64,000 nucleotides of DNA, taken from assembly GCF_050296195.1 (NCBI RefSeq), contig NZ_JBNKRB010000024.1; one strand, written 5' to 3'. This stretch comes from Gynuella sp050296195 (GTDB lineage Bacteria; Pseudomonadota; Gammaproteobacteria; Pseudomonadales; Natronospirillaceae). The notes beneath the pieces are model-generated. The model saw only the letters and a list, made by a program, of their open reading frames with translations, was not told the origin of the DNA and did not search any database. Shown in pieces: positions 17,440 to 26,115 of this stretch; position 1 is the first letter of the stretch, and each line of letters opens with the position of its first letter. A program made the position numbers and the translations under genes.

Positions 17440-18253
17440 TTTCATGGTCAGAGCCGCATTGGCCAGTCTTGGGGTGGCCATTGCGGCCGCACCTCTGGGA
17501 TGTTTTATTGTCTGGCGTCGAATGGCTTATTTTGGTGATGCCACGGCGCATGCTGCAGTATTGGGTGTGGCACTGTCCTTAACCTTGTCCCTGCCCATTT
17601 TTCCCGGAGTATTGGTCGTATCACTCATTATGGCGATAACCGTCTCCGCGCTCAGTGGCAAAGGTTTCGCCATGGACACACTTTTAGGGGTGATGGCGCA
17701 CTCCTCTTTAGCGATTGGTTTGGTCGCCGTCTCGTTTCTCTCTGGGATCAGAATTGACCTTATGGCTTATTTGTTTGGCGACATATTGGCCGTCGGAAAA
17801 ACCGATTTGGCGGTGATTTGGATTGGATCCGCCGCAGTGGTTGCCTTGATTACCGTACGCTGGTCGGGTTTGCTGCTATCTACTTTAAACCCTGATCTCG
17901 CGCACGCCAGTGGCTTTAACCCTAAACGGGAGCAAATGATTTTGACCATTGCCCTGGCTACTGTCGTCGCTGTCGCGATTAAAGTCGTGGGGGTTTTGCT
18001 GATTGCAGCGATGTTGATTGTGCCCGCAGCAACGGCCCGGTCTTTTAGTCGCACACCTGAAGTCATGGCGGTTATAGCAGGCATCATCGGCTGCTTTGCC
18101 AGTTTATCCGGGCTTCGGGCTGCGTTTGTGTTTGATACCCCGACAGGCCCAACCATTGTTTGTACTGCGGCGCTGATGTTCCTGGTTGGCAATATCCTAT
18201 GGCGGAGCATGGCCAGCCTAGTCATCAAGAAGGGAGAAGCGAATGGAGCATAG
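17429..18253 (+). CDS. znuB: Zinc ABC transporter permease ZnuB
   Basis: The 274-residue membrane protein has about eight hydrophobic segments and the ABC-3 family pattern (RMAYFGDATAHAAVLGVAL near the N-terminus, AAMLIVPAATARSF later). I chose the ATG at 17429 (MLDDFMVRAAL) because AGGAG lies just upstream, not the longer in-frame start at 17366. Downstream comes a decayed dihydroorotase and folE2, so the whole plus-strand set is probably one zinc-starvation operon. Confidence 0.93.
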   Translation: MLDDFMVRAALASLGVAIAAAPLGCFIVWRRMAYFGDATAHAAVLGVALSLTLSLPIFPGVLVVSLIMAITVSALSGKGFAMDTLLGVMAHSSLAIGLVAVSFLSGIRIDLMAYLFGDILAVGKTDLAVIWIGSAAVVALITVRWSGLLLSTLNPDLAHASGFNPKREQMILTIALATVVAVAIKVVGVLLIAAMLIVPAATARSFSRTPEVMAVIAGIIGCFASLSGLRAAFVFDTPTGPTIVCTAALMFLVGNILWRSMASLVIKKGEANGA

Positions 18254-18313
18254 CTATTTCACCGCGCTCGAACAGTATGACCTGGACCAGCCTCTGAATC
18301 TCGTTCAGTCATC

Positions 18314-18538
18314 ATGTTAACCACACTGATTAAACATGCCCGCGTTGTCAATGAGGGGCAAATCAAAGACTTCTATGTGCGTATTATCGGCGATCGAATG
18401 TCGCGCCGCCATCGCGGACGGGATTACCAGCTACATGGAAATGCCTTGTTAAACCCGCTACCCCAATCCTTGGAGTGCTCAAACAACAATACTCCGTTGC
18501 ATATCACAACAGGAAAAGAGTTTGATCACGAAGGATGA
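18314..18538 (+). pseudogene. Decayed dihydroorotase (pyrC-type zinc paralog)
   Basis: The first 30 codons read LIKHARVVNEGQIKDFYV, the N-terminus of dihydroorotase. After a frame change the text CRAAIADGITSYMEMP appears, the conserved strand after the metal-binding His motif. A third frame gives LGVLKQQYSVAYHNR, again in family order. The metal-binding HVHFR segment between the first two parts is missing. So the gene has an internal deletion and at least two frameshifts, and the remaining two thirds are gone. Zinc-independent or alternative PyrC paralogs are often placed in Zur regulons, which fits its position between znuB and folE2. Confidence 0.75.
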
Positions 18539-18571
18539 GATTTCTCAGTACATTTTTCAGGTTCAATATTA

Positions 18572-19486
18572 ATGCATACATCAAAAACACTGCCCGATAT
18601 TACCAAGACTCAACAGGTTGCCGAATCCTTACCATTGCGATGGGTAGGTATGGAGGCGATTGCCGTTCCGATCACGTTTGATCTCGATCATGGTAATCAA
18701 CAGACAATGGCCGCAAAAGCGGATGTGTATGTCAGCCTTGATGACTTAACGGCTAAAGGCATTCATATGTCGCGCTTGCATGCACTGCTAAATGAGCTTG
18801 CCGCTCAGAGCTGCAACAAAGATACGCTCGATTTATTACTGGAGAAAATGGTTACTTCCCAGGCAGGCATCAGCCAAAACGCAAAAATTAATCTTGCCTT
18901 TGATTTGTTGCTCCCCAAGCCCTCTTTATTAAGCCATGAATCGGGCTTCCAAACTTATCGGGTCGAAATAAAGGGGCAACGAATAAAAAGTGAATATGAC
19001 TACAGCCTGAAAATAACGGTTCCCTACTCCAGTACCTGCCCTTGCTCAGCTGCACTGTCGCGTCAATTATTAGCTGATGCGATAGATACAGAGTTCCCTA
19101 CCGCGAATATTGATAAGCAAGCGCTACTGTCTTGGGCACAATCAACCTCAGTGGCGACACCACACAGCCAGCGCTCTTATGCTTACCTGACATTATCTCT
19201 GGGCAACCATCAATGGCCTGCTCTGCCATCGCTTATTTTTCAAATTGAGGAAGCTATCGGCACGCCGGTACAAACCATGGTTAAGCGCGCGGACGAACAA
19301 GAATTTGCCCGACTGAACGCCGAACATCTGATGTTTTGCGAGGATGCGGCACGCAAACTCAAAGCCATGCTAGAGCAATCCACCTGGGTTTTGGATTATA
19401 GATTCAAAGTGAAGCACCAGGAAAGTTTGCATGCACACAATGCGGTGGTGATTGACCAAAAGCATGCCAGTACTACCGGTTTATAA
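18572..19486 (+). CDS. folE2: GTP cyclohydrolase FolE2 (type IB)
   Basis: The 304-residue product shows WVGMEAIAVPITF, KGIHMSRLHALL and the active-site block VPYSSTCPCSAALSRQLL. That block includes the metal-binding Cys of the T-C-P-C motif. FolE2 makes dihydroneopterin triphosphate for folate and can use metals other than zinc, replacing zinc-dependent FolE when zinc is scarce. Its place after znuCB agrees with Zur control. The ATG at 18572 gives the usual family N-terminus. The stop codon lies inside a long palindrome. Confidence 0.93.
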   Translation: MHTSKTLPDITKTQQVAESLPLRWVGMEAIAVPITFDLDHGNQQTMAAKADVYVSLDDLTAKGIHMSRLHALLNELAAQSCNKDTLDLLLEKMVTSQAGISQNAKINLAFDLLLPKPSLLSHESGFQTYRVEIKGQRIKSEYDYSLKITVPYSSTCPCSAALSRQLLADAIDTEFPTANIDKQALLSWAQSTSVATPHSQRSYAYLTLSLGNHQWPALPSLIFQIEEAIGTPVQTMVKRADEQEFARLNAEHLMFCEDAARKLKAMLEQSTWVLDYRFKVKHQESLHAHNAVVIDQKHASTTGL

Positions 19487-19500
19487 ACCGGTCGGCATGT
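19462..19500. promoter_or_regulatory. Long hairpin spanning the folE2 stop codon
   Basis: ACCGGTTTATAAACCGGT (19475-19492) is a perfect palindrome. It is flanked by GCATGCC (19462-19468) and GGCATGT (19494-19500), which pair around it. The folE2 TAA lies in its centre. No T-run follows, so it may be an attenuator, an RNA-processing site or a weak terminator before the small SEC-C gene. Confidence 0.6.
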
Positions 19501-19534
19501 TCTCACACCAAACAATACTTCAAAGGATAATGTT

Positions 19535-19729
19535 GTGATCAATCAAACGAAACCATCCACTCAAGAAGCTGTGAATAATAGCCAAAGCTGTTGCAGTAAC
19601 TCGGATTGCTGTGCCCCCCAAAATCCTATTACTCGAGCAGCACCCAAAGTAGGACGCAACGATCCTTGCCCCTGCGGTAACGGACGTAAGTTTAAAAAAT
19701 GCTGCGGACTGACCAACGATAGAGGCTAA
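19535..19729 (+). CDS. Small SEC-C motif protein
   Basis: This 64-residue protein starts at a GTG after AAAGGA. It has a Cys-rich front (SCCSNSDCC) and a terminal SEC-C zinc finger (GRNDPCPCGNGRKFKKCCG). It is probably a zinc-binding cytoplasmic protein. Its site directly after folE2 in the zinc-starvation cluster suggests a zinc store or a metal-delivery aid. This is inference; the family has no single function. Confidence 0.8.
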   Translation: MINQTKPSTQEAVNNSQSCCSNSDCCAPQNPITRAAPKVGRNDPCPCGNGRKFKKCCGLTNDRG

Positions 19730-19734
19730 CGTAG

Positions 19735-19950
19735 ATGACTGTTCCGCTGATCAGTGAAACATACGAACAATGGTATCACTGTATAACCGTGATTTGCCGA
19801 CAACCATTGACGCCTGAATATATCGCTGCACGTATAGAGGCGCTCAATAGTCCAAACAACGATATGACTAAAAAATTCGTCGAACTTTATGGTGAAGCGC
19901 AACGCATTAAAACTTTGCAATGGTTCGAAAGAGCAAAATCAACATTGTAA
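19735..19950 (+). CDS. Small protein of unknown function (71 residues)
   Basis: The ATG follows the stop of the SEC-C protein by five bases, so the two are likely coupled. The product is soluble and mostly helical (YEQWYHCITVICRQPLTPEYIAARIEAL...) with two Cys and two His residues and no signal peptide. I do not recognise the family. Position alone suggests a link to the zinc operon. Confidence 0.65.
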   Translation: MTVPLISETYEQWYHCITVICRQPLTPEYIAARIEALNSPNNDMTKKFVELYGEAQRIKTLQWFERAKSTL

Positions 19951-20086
19951 GGTAATTTTTTTGAACGGACATTTCTTATCCAGATGATCTTTGTTTGCCT
20001 AACCAGAGGTGCTAATTCAACATCCACTAAACAAAACGAGTGATTAACGTGTTGATGCAAGCCCGGCAATCACCAGCCTGGAATAA

Positions 20087-20851
20087 TCAAACACTATAAA
20101 TACATACCAATTGTTTTCGGGTGATAGAACCCTCTGAGGGATATCCAAACGCATTGTTCATATATTCAATGTTATCTATGATTACTCTGCGATTAACATG
20201 ACTGTGGCCGTAGAGATGAATGTGCCGGTTGCTGCGGATTGCCCGAATCTGTTGATCCAACAGGCTACTTCCCAGAACAGGATAAATATATCGAAATCGC
20301 TGTGGTATCTGTGCAGGCATGATATCTATTCGTGGCAGAAAGTGTGAAAAAGAAATCACTACATCATTGCTGACGGTGGTCGCTTCGCGATTAAACTGTA
20401 AGAAGTAATTGGTTATGCCACTTGCGTTCATACCGCCTGGCCATCGGCAGGCGTTAAAGTCCACCCAGCTTTGTAGCAGCTCTTCATTGGGGAATCCAAA
20501 GGAATAATCGTACCAGCCAAAAAATGGAACAATCGATAGATTGCCATGGTGGTAAGCATCCATACTGATCGAGTTGTCTCTGGCCAATTGCAACAATGTG
20601 TCAAATTTTTCCAAGGAGTTCATGCCCTTGTTGCGAATGACCCAAAGCTCGTGATTTCCCGGAACAAAAAAAACTTTTAAAAACTTGCGTTTTAAGGTGA
20701 CAAAACACCATTCAACCAGTTCCAGACTATCGGATATATCTCCAGCCAGAATCAGCATGTCAGCCTGATATGTCGTATCAGACAGGTCCGCCAGCCAGTT
20801 TCTGTTTTCTTCATAATCTAGATGAATGTCAGATAGTGCAAAAATCCGCAT
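20087..20851 (-). CDS. Calcineurin-like metallophosphoesterase
   Basis: The 254-residue protein contains the complete motif series: ALSDIHLDYE, LILAGDISDS, FVPGNHELW, SFSHFLPR and LYGHSHVNRR. These bind two metal ions. The substrate is not predictable. Its ATG overlaps the stop of the upstream phosphopantetheinyl transferase gene by one base (TAATG), so it is made from the same mRNA. A paired role is possible but not shown. Confidence 0.9.
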   Translation of the reverse strand: MRIFALSDIHLDYEENRNWLADLSDTTYQADMLILAGDISDSLELVEWCFVTLKRKFLKVFFVPGNHELWVIRNKGMNSLEKFDTLLQLARDNSISMDAYHHGNLSIVPFFGWYDYSFGFPNEELLQSWVDFNACRWPGGMNASGITNYFLQFNREATTVSNDVVISFSHFLPRIDIMPAQIPQRFRYIYPVLGSSLLDQQIRAIRSNRHIHLYGHSHVNRRVIIDNIEYMNNAFGYPSEGSITRKQLVCIYSV

Positions 20852-21576
20852 TAAGACTCCTGGGATTCTGATAGATGATTGGCAATATGTATCAGGGTCA
20901 CGATTTTTTTGTCCTCAAGCATTTTGAATTGACCGGATAACCGATCACCGGTTTTGAAAGTGTCACTCAAATTCTGATTGATTTTGAATTCAACCATACC
21001 GGTGTGCCAGTCAATTGTTTGCAGAGATATGGCTGAAAAATCAAAGTAATAACCAACATGCGGATATGCTGCTTTAAAGAAGCTTTCTTTCATCGAGAAG
21101 ATCAGTGTAAAGACAGTATTCGGTGGTTCATTGCCTGCCTGCAAAACAAATTCATCAGGATTAATGACACTGTCCCGCAGGTTATCCGCCATTTCCGGTT
21201 CGACCACATCTTCAATATCAATACCAACGGCCATTGAGTATTGAGATCGTGCAGTCACTGCCATTGCATAGGCGTGACAATGACTGATCGAACCAATGAT
21301 CCCTGATGGCCAGACAGGGTTGCGTCTTTCTCCCACCGGGATAAACGTGTCCCCTATCCCCCACTTCTGAAGCGATTTAAGCGCACAAAAACGACCAGCA
21401 ATAAACTCCGACTTTCGCTTCGTGACCGCCTTCTGAATAAAGGCATGGTAATCAGAATTCAGTTCTGCAATCAGCCCATCATCATAGACGGAGACATCGA
21501 ACTCTGTCTGGAAGATTGAGAGGAGATCGTTGTCGAACCATGATACCTGGACTGAGTTAACATAAAAGCTGTTCAT
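20851..21576 (-). CDS. 4'-phosphopantetheinyl transferase (EntD/Sfp type)
   Basis: The 241-residue protein (from MNSFYVNSVQVSW) has the three transferase signatures: NPVWPSGIIGSISHCHAYA, VGIDIEDV (magnesium-binding Asp and Glu) and FSMKESFFKAAYP. It moves phosphopantetheine from CoA to a Ser on carrier proteins of fatty acid, polyketide or peptide synthesis. No synthetase gene is in the window, so it may act in trans. An in-frame start at 21657 is possible, but its extra 27 residues lack family character. Confidence 0.88.
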   Translation of the reverse strand: MNSFYVNSVQVSWFDNDLLSIFQTEFDVSVYDDGLIAELNSDYHAFIQKAVTKRKSEFIAGRFCALKSLQKWGIGDTFIPVGERRNPVWPSGIIGSISHCHAYAMAVTARSQYSMAVGIDIEDVVEPEMADNLRDSVINPDEFVLQAGNEPPNTVFTLIFSMKESFFKAAYPHVGYYFDFSAISLQTIDWHTGMVEFKINQNLSDTFKTGDRLSGQFKMLEDKKIVTLIHIANHLSESQES

Positions 21577-21960
21577 ATTAAAACCCTGCGTGAGCCCCAA
21601 AAAGCCCCGCATGATAGAGGGTGAATGTATAAGGGTGATCCCGGGCGCAAACGACACCCAGCTGAAACCTCTCTGTTTTTATAGTATTCGCCAGATGATC
21701 GCAACTACTGTGGAACTTTCCAGACCGGCTCATGTCTCAAATAATGACATTATGAAATGTGTGAGAAATCAGACCGTTCAGCACTATCAGGCACTCGTTT
21801 TCAGAATTTCGTGCCAGAATATATAACACAGTGAGTAGAAACCTGGATTTCCATGCCTCACCAGCGTAAAACCAGCCCACATAGCTGCCATATGGCTTGT
21901 GGGAAAATCATGATAAGGCGTTCAAAACATGCGACTTGCACCAACACTTGGAACATATGA
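21577..21960. other. Intergenic region without recognised gene
   Basis: The 384 bases between the divergent transferase and oxidoreductase genes should hold both promoters. I see no RNA gene, terminator or conserved ORF. Confidence 0.5.
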
Positions 21961-24111
21961 ATGAAAAAATTACTCCTATTGGCTGCGATAGCAGCGGTTG
22001 TCGTCTGTTTTTTCTATTTTGATCTCAATCAGTTACTGACTCTGGAGAGTTTAAAGTCCGGATTGTCAGAGTTTAAGTCCCGGCAGGCCGTACAACCGGT
22101 GCTCGTGGGTGGAGCATTTCTGGTGCTTTATGTGCTGATTACTGCGCTATCTTTGCCGGGAGCTGTCGTTATGACGCTGGCGGCTGGAGCCTTATTTGGT
22201 CTGTTCTGGGGAACACTGATCGCTTCTTTCGCCAGCTCAATAGGAGCTACCCTAGCTTTTCTGGCTTCCCGGTATCTGCTGAAAGATACGATACAAAAGC
22301 GCTTTGGTGACCGTCTGCAACCCATCAATGAAGGTATCCGAAAGGATGGTGTCTTCTATCTGTTTACCTTGAGACTGGTACCGGTTTTTCCGTTTTTTTT
22401 GATCAATCTATTAATGGGGCTGACGCCGATTCGCGCGGTGACGTTTTATTGGATCAGCCAGGTCGGCATGCTGGCAGGCACTCTGGTATATGTGAACGCA
22501 GGTACCCAGCTCGCTCAACTGGAAGGTTTGTCAGACATCCTGTCAGCATCGTTGCTGATATCGTTTGCGTTGCTGGGATTATTTCCCTTGGTCGCCAAGA
22601 AAATACTGAACGTTATCAAGGCCCGTCGGGTTTATTCCGGTTACCAGAAGCCCAAACAGTTTGACCGCAATCTGATTGTGATTGGCGCAGGTGCCGGTGG
22701 TCTGGTGGCCGCTTATATTGCGGCTGCGGTGAAGGCGAAAGTGACCTTGGTTGAAGCCCATAAAATGGGCGGTGACTGCCTCAATTATGGATGTGTCCCC
22801 AGCAAAGCGCTGATCAGAAGTGCAAAACTGGCACAGCAGATGCGGCAGGCACAACATTATGGATTGGACAATGTCGAACCGGGATTTTCATTTCGCCGAA
22901 TAATGACTCGGATTCAAGAGGTGATTCGCGCCATAGAGCCCCACGACAGCATCGAACGGTATGAAGGTCTTGGGGTTGAGGTCATTCAGGGGTACGCCCG
23001 GTTGATTGATCCCTGGACAGTGGAAATCACTCATAACGATGGTAACACTCAGCGTCTCACCAGCCGCGCTATTGTTCTGGCCACTGGAGCCCGCCCCTTT
23101 GTGCCGCCGCTGCCAGGCATTGAAGACGTTGGTTATGTCACCAGCGATACGCTGTGGGAACAGTTTGCGCAACTGGATAATCCCCCTCGCCGACTGGTGG
23201 TACTGGGCGGCGGTCCAATCGGTTGTGAACTGGCACAGAGCTTCGCCCGTTTAGGCTCTGCCGTCACTCAGGTGGAAATGGCCTCCCGGATTATGATACG
23301 TGAAGACGAAGAGGTCTCGGAGCTGGCCCGGGTAAGTTTGCAGCGTGACGGAGTCACTGTATTGACCGGATACAAGGCCCTTCGATGCGAAAAAACATCC
23401 GATCATAAATACCTGATTGTGGAGCATAACGGTGAAGAGCAATCGATTGAATTTGATGCCCTACTCTATGCAGTTGGCCGGGTGGCAAGGCTGGAAGGAT
23501 ATGGCCTCGAAGAGCTGGGTATCGAAACTGACCGCACGATCGTCACCAACGATTATCTGGAAACCCTGTATCCGAATATCTTTGCGGCGGGTGATGTGGC
23601 TGGGCCATATCAGTTTACCCATACGGCTTCCCATCAGGCCTGGTATGCAGCGGTGAATGCATTGTTTGGGCAATTTAAAAAATTCAAAGTCGATTATCGG
23701 GTCATTCCCTGGACCACCTTTATCGATCCCGAAGTGGCCCGGGTTGGGCTTAATGAACAGGAAGCCCAAGCAAAAGGGATCGCCTACGAGGTAACCCGCT
23801 ACAACCTGGATGACCTGGATCGGGCCATTGCAGACGGTGCCGCCAGAGGTTTTGTCAAAGTACTCACAGAACCTGGCAAAGACAAAATCCTCGGAGTAAC
23901 CATGGTTGGTGAACACAGTGGCGAGCTGATGGCGGAATTCGTGCTGGCAATGAAACACGGGCTGGGACTAAACAAGATCCTGGGGACGATTCACACCTAC
24001 CCCACCTGGTCGGAAGCCAACAAATATGTTGCCGGCGCATGGAAACAAGCCCATGCTCCACAACGGATACTGGCCTGGCTGAAAAAATACCATCACTGGA
24101 GAAGAGGGTGA
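21961..24111 (+). CDS. TVP38/SNARE-associated membrane domain fused to FAD disulfide oxidoreductase
   Basis: The 716-residue protein has two parts. Residues 1-225 carry about six membrane segments, including the SNARE-associated/DedA-like pattern (SLPGAVVMTLAAGALFG, RLVPVFPFFLINLLMGLTPI). Residues 235-716 are a class-I pyridine nucleotide-disulfide oxidoreductase. That part has LIVIGAGAGGLVAAY, redox motif GGDCLNYGCVPSKAL, NAD site VVLGGGPIGCELAQSF, FAD motif IFAAGDVAG and a C-terminal HTYPTWSEA with the catalytic His. It resembles mercuric reductase or dihydrolipoamide dehydrogenase but lacks the Cys pair that mercuric reductases carry at the C-terminus. The natural substrate is unknown. Such fusions are known in proteobacteria and place the flavoenzyme at the inner membrane. 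Confidence 0.9.
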   Translation: MKKLLLLAAIAAVVVCFFYFDLNQLLTLESLKSGLSEFKSRQAVQPVLVGGAFLVLYVLITALSLPGAVVMTLAAGALFGLFWGTLIASFASSIGATLAFLASRYLLKDTIQKRFGDRLQPINEGIRKDGVFYLFTLRLVPVFPFFLINLLMGLTPIRAVTFYWISQVGMLAGTLVYVNAGTQLAQLEGLSDILSASLLISFALLGLFPLVAKKILNVIKARRVYSGYQKPKQFDRNLIVIGAGAGGLVAAYIAAAVKAKVTLVEAHKMGGDCLNYGCVPSKALIRSAKLAQQMRQAQHYGLDNVEPGFSFRRIMTRIQEVIRAIEPHDSIERYEGLGVEVIQGYARLIDPWTVEITHNDGNTQRLTSRAIVLATGARPFVPPLPGIEDVGYVTSDTLWEQFAQLDNPPRRLVVLGGGPIGCELAQSFARLGSAVTQVEMASRIMIREDEEVSELARVSLQRDGVTVLTGYKALRCEKTSDHKYLIVEHNGEEQSIEFDALLYAVGRVARLEGYGLEELGIETDRTIVTNDYLETLYPNIFAAGDVAGPYQFTHTASHQAWYAAVNALFGQFKKFKVDYRVIPWTTFIDPEVARVGLNEQEAQAKGIAYEVTRYNLDDLDRAIADGAARGFVKVLTEPGKDKILGVTMVGEHSGELMAEFVLAMKHGLGLNKILGTIHTYPTWSEANKYVAGAWKQAHAPQRILAWLKKYHHWRRG

Positions 24112-24170
24112 TTCAGCTCAAGCCTGTTGTTCCGGCAAGTCCACGGGTTCTCCTGATCAGAGGCGTCAGA

Positions 24171-24347
24171 CTACTGCTCTGTCACTTTCTCCGCTTTACC
24201 TACTGTTGGAGGACGGACTTCCGGTTCTTTTGATCCTGCTTTCTGGTCCTTATCAGATTTACCAAAGATACTGCCCGTGAGCTCCTTTATTTTATCTTTG
24301 ATCTTGTGAAACAGGTTTTTTGATTGATCTTTGACGTTGTTTTCCAT
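24171..24347 (-). CDS. Small charged protein, 58 residues
   Basis: The ATG at 24347 follows AGGAG by six bases and the frame runs to TAG at 24171. The product is very hydrophilic and Lys-rich (MENNVKDQSKNLFHKIKDKI..., then KELTGSIFGKSDKDQ). It recalls short CsbD-like or stress-induced peptides in composition only. It lies convergent to the oxidoreductase gene. The ribosome site and codon use make it likely to be real. Confidence 0.55.
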   Translation of the reverse strand: MENNVKDQSKNLFHKIKDKIKELTGSIFGKSDKDQKAGSKEPEVRPPTVGKAEKVTEQ

Positions 24348-24708
24348 GGGAATACTCCTGTGATGTATTTCAGCTGATTGCCCATGAAGCCTTGTTTGGG
24401 TGAAACATCAGCGTTTGCATACTGAAATGGGGTTTAGTCTGAAACTGTGCCTGTCACCGATATCAGTAAAACCGTCAATGGATGCCACGCACCGTACTGT
24501 GAAATGACAGTGATCAATGGCAGTACTGAACCATATGAAATATCTGCAGGTTTATCCTGCACGCCATCACTTAACGTGTCGGTGCGGTAGCGCACTTTGA
24601 ATCGTGCTTTTAATGGATGGCATACTATTTGTGTGCGAGGAGGCGTAGCATAGATGACCCGCACCCTACATACCTCAGTCAAATTTGACGCATAACGCGG
24701 AGGTCTGC
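24348..24708. other. Divergent promoter region without recognised gene
   Basis: The 361 bases between the small minus-strand gene and the Crp-like gene have no supported ORF. They should hold two divergent promoters. Confidence 0.4.
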
Positions 24709-25434
24709 ATGACAGTCCCCACCAAAACACCCTCTCCTGATCAAAATCAATTACTAATGGCGTTGTCTCTCGATATCCGCCAACGTCTTTTTCCGCAACT
24801 TACACTGGTTAATCTGGCGTTGGGTAAGGTGCTGTATGAATCCGGCGATGCACAACATTATGTGTATTTTCCCATCACCAGCATCGTGTCATTGTTGTAT
24901 GTACTCGAAAATGGCGCATCCGCAGAAATTTCCGTTGTGGGGAATGAAGGTATCATCGGTGTCGCGCTGTTCATGGGCAGTGACAGCTCTCTCAATCGCG
25001 CGGTTGTGCAAAGTGCCGGTCTGGCCTATCGGTTATCAAGACAACATCTGAAGGACGAATTCCATAAGCACGGTGATCTTCTACTGTTGCTGTTACGCTA
25101 TACGCAATGTCTGATCACGCAAATGGCTCAGACCGCTGTTTGTAATCGACATCACAGCATCCTTCAGCAACTATGCCGCTGGTTATTGTTATCTCTGGAT
25201 CGTTTGCCTGGTAATCAATTAAATATGACGCAGGAGCTGATCGCCAACATGCTGGGTGTGCGCCGTGAAGGCGTTACCGAAGCTGCGGGCAAACTGCATA
25301 AGCTGGGCATCATCAATTACAACCGTGGCCAGATTACAGTGCTGAATCGCAACAAACTCGAGCAACTCAGTTGCGAATGCTACGCCGTCGTCAAAAAAGA
25401 AACCGACCGGCTGTCACCGGCATTGTCAGCCTGA
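24709..25434 (+). CDS. Crp/Fnr-family transcription regulator
   Basis: The 241-residue product has an N-terminal cyclic-nucleotide-binding-like barrel (GKVLYESGDAQHYVYFPITS, SAEISVVGNEGIIGVALFMG). A dimer helix and a C-terminal winged helix (MTQELIANMLGVRREGVTEAAGKL) follow. The cysteines of Fnr and the cAMP contacts of Crp are not evident, so the signal is unknown. GCGGAGGT lies just upstream of the ATG at 24709. It points toward the convergent histidine phosphatase gene; its targets are unknown. Confidence 0.9.
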   Translation: MTVPTKTPSPDQNQLLMALSLDIRQRLFPQLTLVNLALGKVLYESGDAQHYVYFPITSIVSLLYVLENGASAEISVVGNEGIIGVALFMGSDSSLNRAVVQSAGLAYRLSRQHLKDEFHKHGDLLLLLLRYTQCLITQMAQTAVCNRHHSILQQLCRWLLLSLDRLPGNQLNMTQELIANMLGVRREGVTEAAGKLHKLGIINYNRGQITVLNRNKLEQLSCECYAVVKKETDRLSPALSA

Positions 25435-25464
25435 GACCAGCTTGTCTTCCTTATGAAAGCGCCG

Positions 25465-26115
25465 CTATAAACGCAAAGCGGCATCTGCAAGACTGATGGG
25501 CGGACTCATTTGCCGAGGTAATACGGCATTCCACAGCACAATAACCGGCGTTTCGAGGTGCTGGGGGTTGAACGCCAGAATACTGATGGACGCCACTGCC
25601 AACGGAAAGTGCTCCGCGGTCGCTAATGGCAATCCGATCCAGCGAACTGCGACTGTGCTGCCAAAGTGACCATGGGAAAACAGCGCCACATTGCCATGAT
25701 AACTGCGTAGCCGGTCAATAAGGCGGTCAGCACGCTCACCAACCTGTGCCGGTGTTTCTCCCTGCGGACAACCATTCTGAAACAGATTCCACGCCGGTCT
25801 TTGGTGTCGAATCTCCACCGAAAGCAACCCTTCATAATCGCCATAATCCCATTCGTCCAGATCCGGGTCGATATCGGCTCGTTCGCTCAATTGAGCAAGC
25901 CGGCACGTTTGCCGCGCGCGCAAACGCGGGCTGGTGAATACATGGGTGAATGGAATATCGCGCAGACGTTGCGCTAATTCCTGTGCTTCCACCTGGCCGT
26001 TTGGCGTCAGCGCAATCTCTGTGTGACCGGTGTAACGACGATTCAATATCCAATCGGTCTCAGCATGACGGATCAGATAAATGCGCAGTGGTGAAACGAG
26101 GCCAGTGATACTCAT
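25465..26115 (-). CDS. Histidine phosphatase superfamily (phosphoglycerate mutase-like)
   Basis: The 216-residue protein starts with IYLIRHAETDWILNRRYTGH, the R-H-G/A-E-T active-site motif. It has FTSPRLRARQTC and the second catalytic His in LFSHGHFGS. The substrate could be a sugar phosphate. The start overlaps the stop of the glucan synthase by four bases (ATGA), so it is co-translated. A role in trimming phosphorylated glucan or sugar phosphate is a guess based on that coupling. Confidence 0.88.
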   Translation of the reverse strand: MSITGLVSPLRIYLIRHAETDWILNRRYTGHTEIALTPNGQVEAQELAQRLRDIPFTHVFTSPRLRARQTCRLAQLSERADIDPDLDEWDYGDYEGLLSVEIRHQRPAWNLFQNGCPQGETPAQVGERADRLIDRLRSYHGNVALFSHGHFGSTVAVRWIGLPLATAEHFPLAVASISILAFNPQHLETPVIVLWNAVLPRQMSPPISLADAALRL

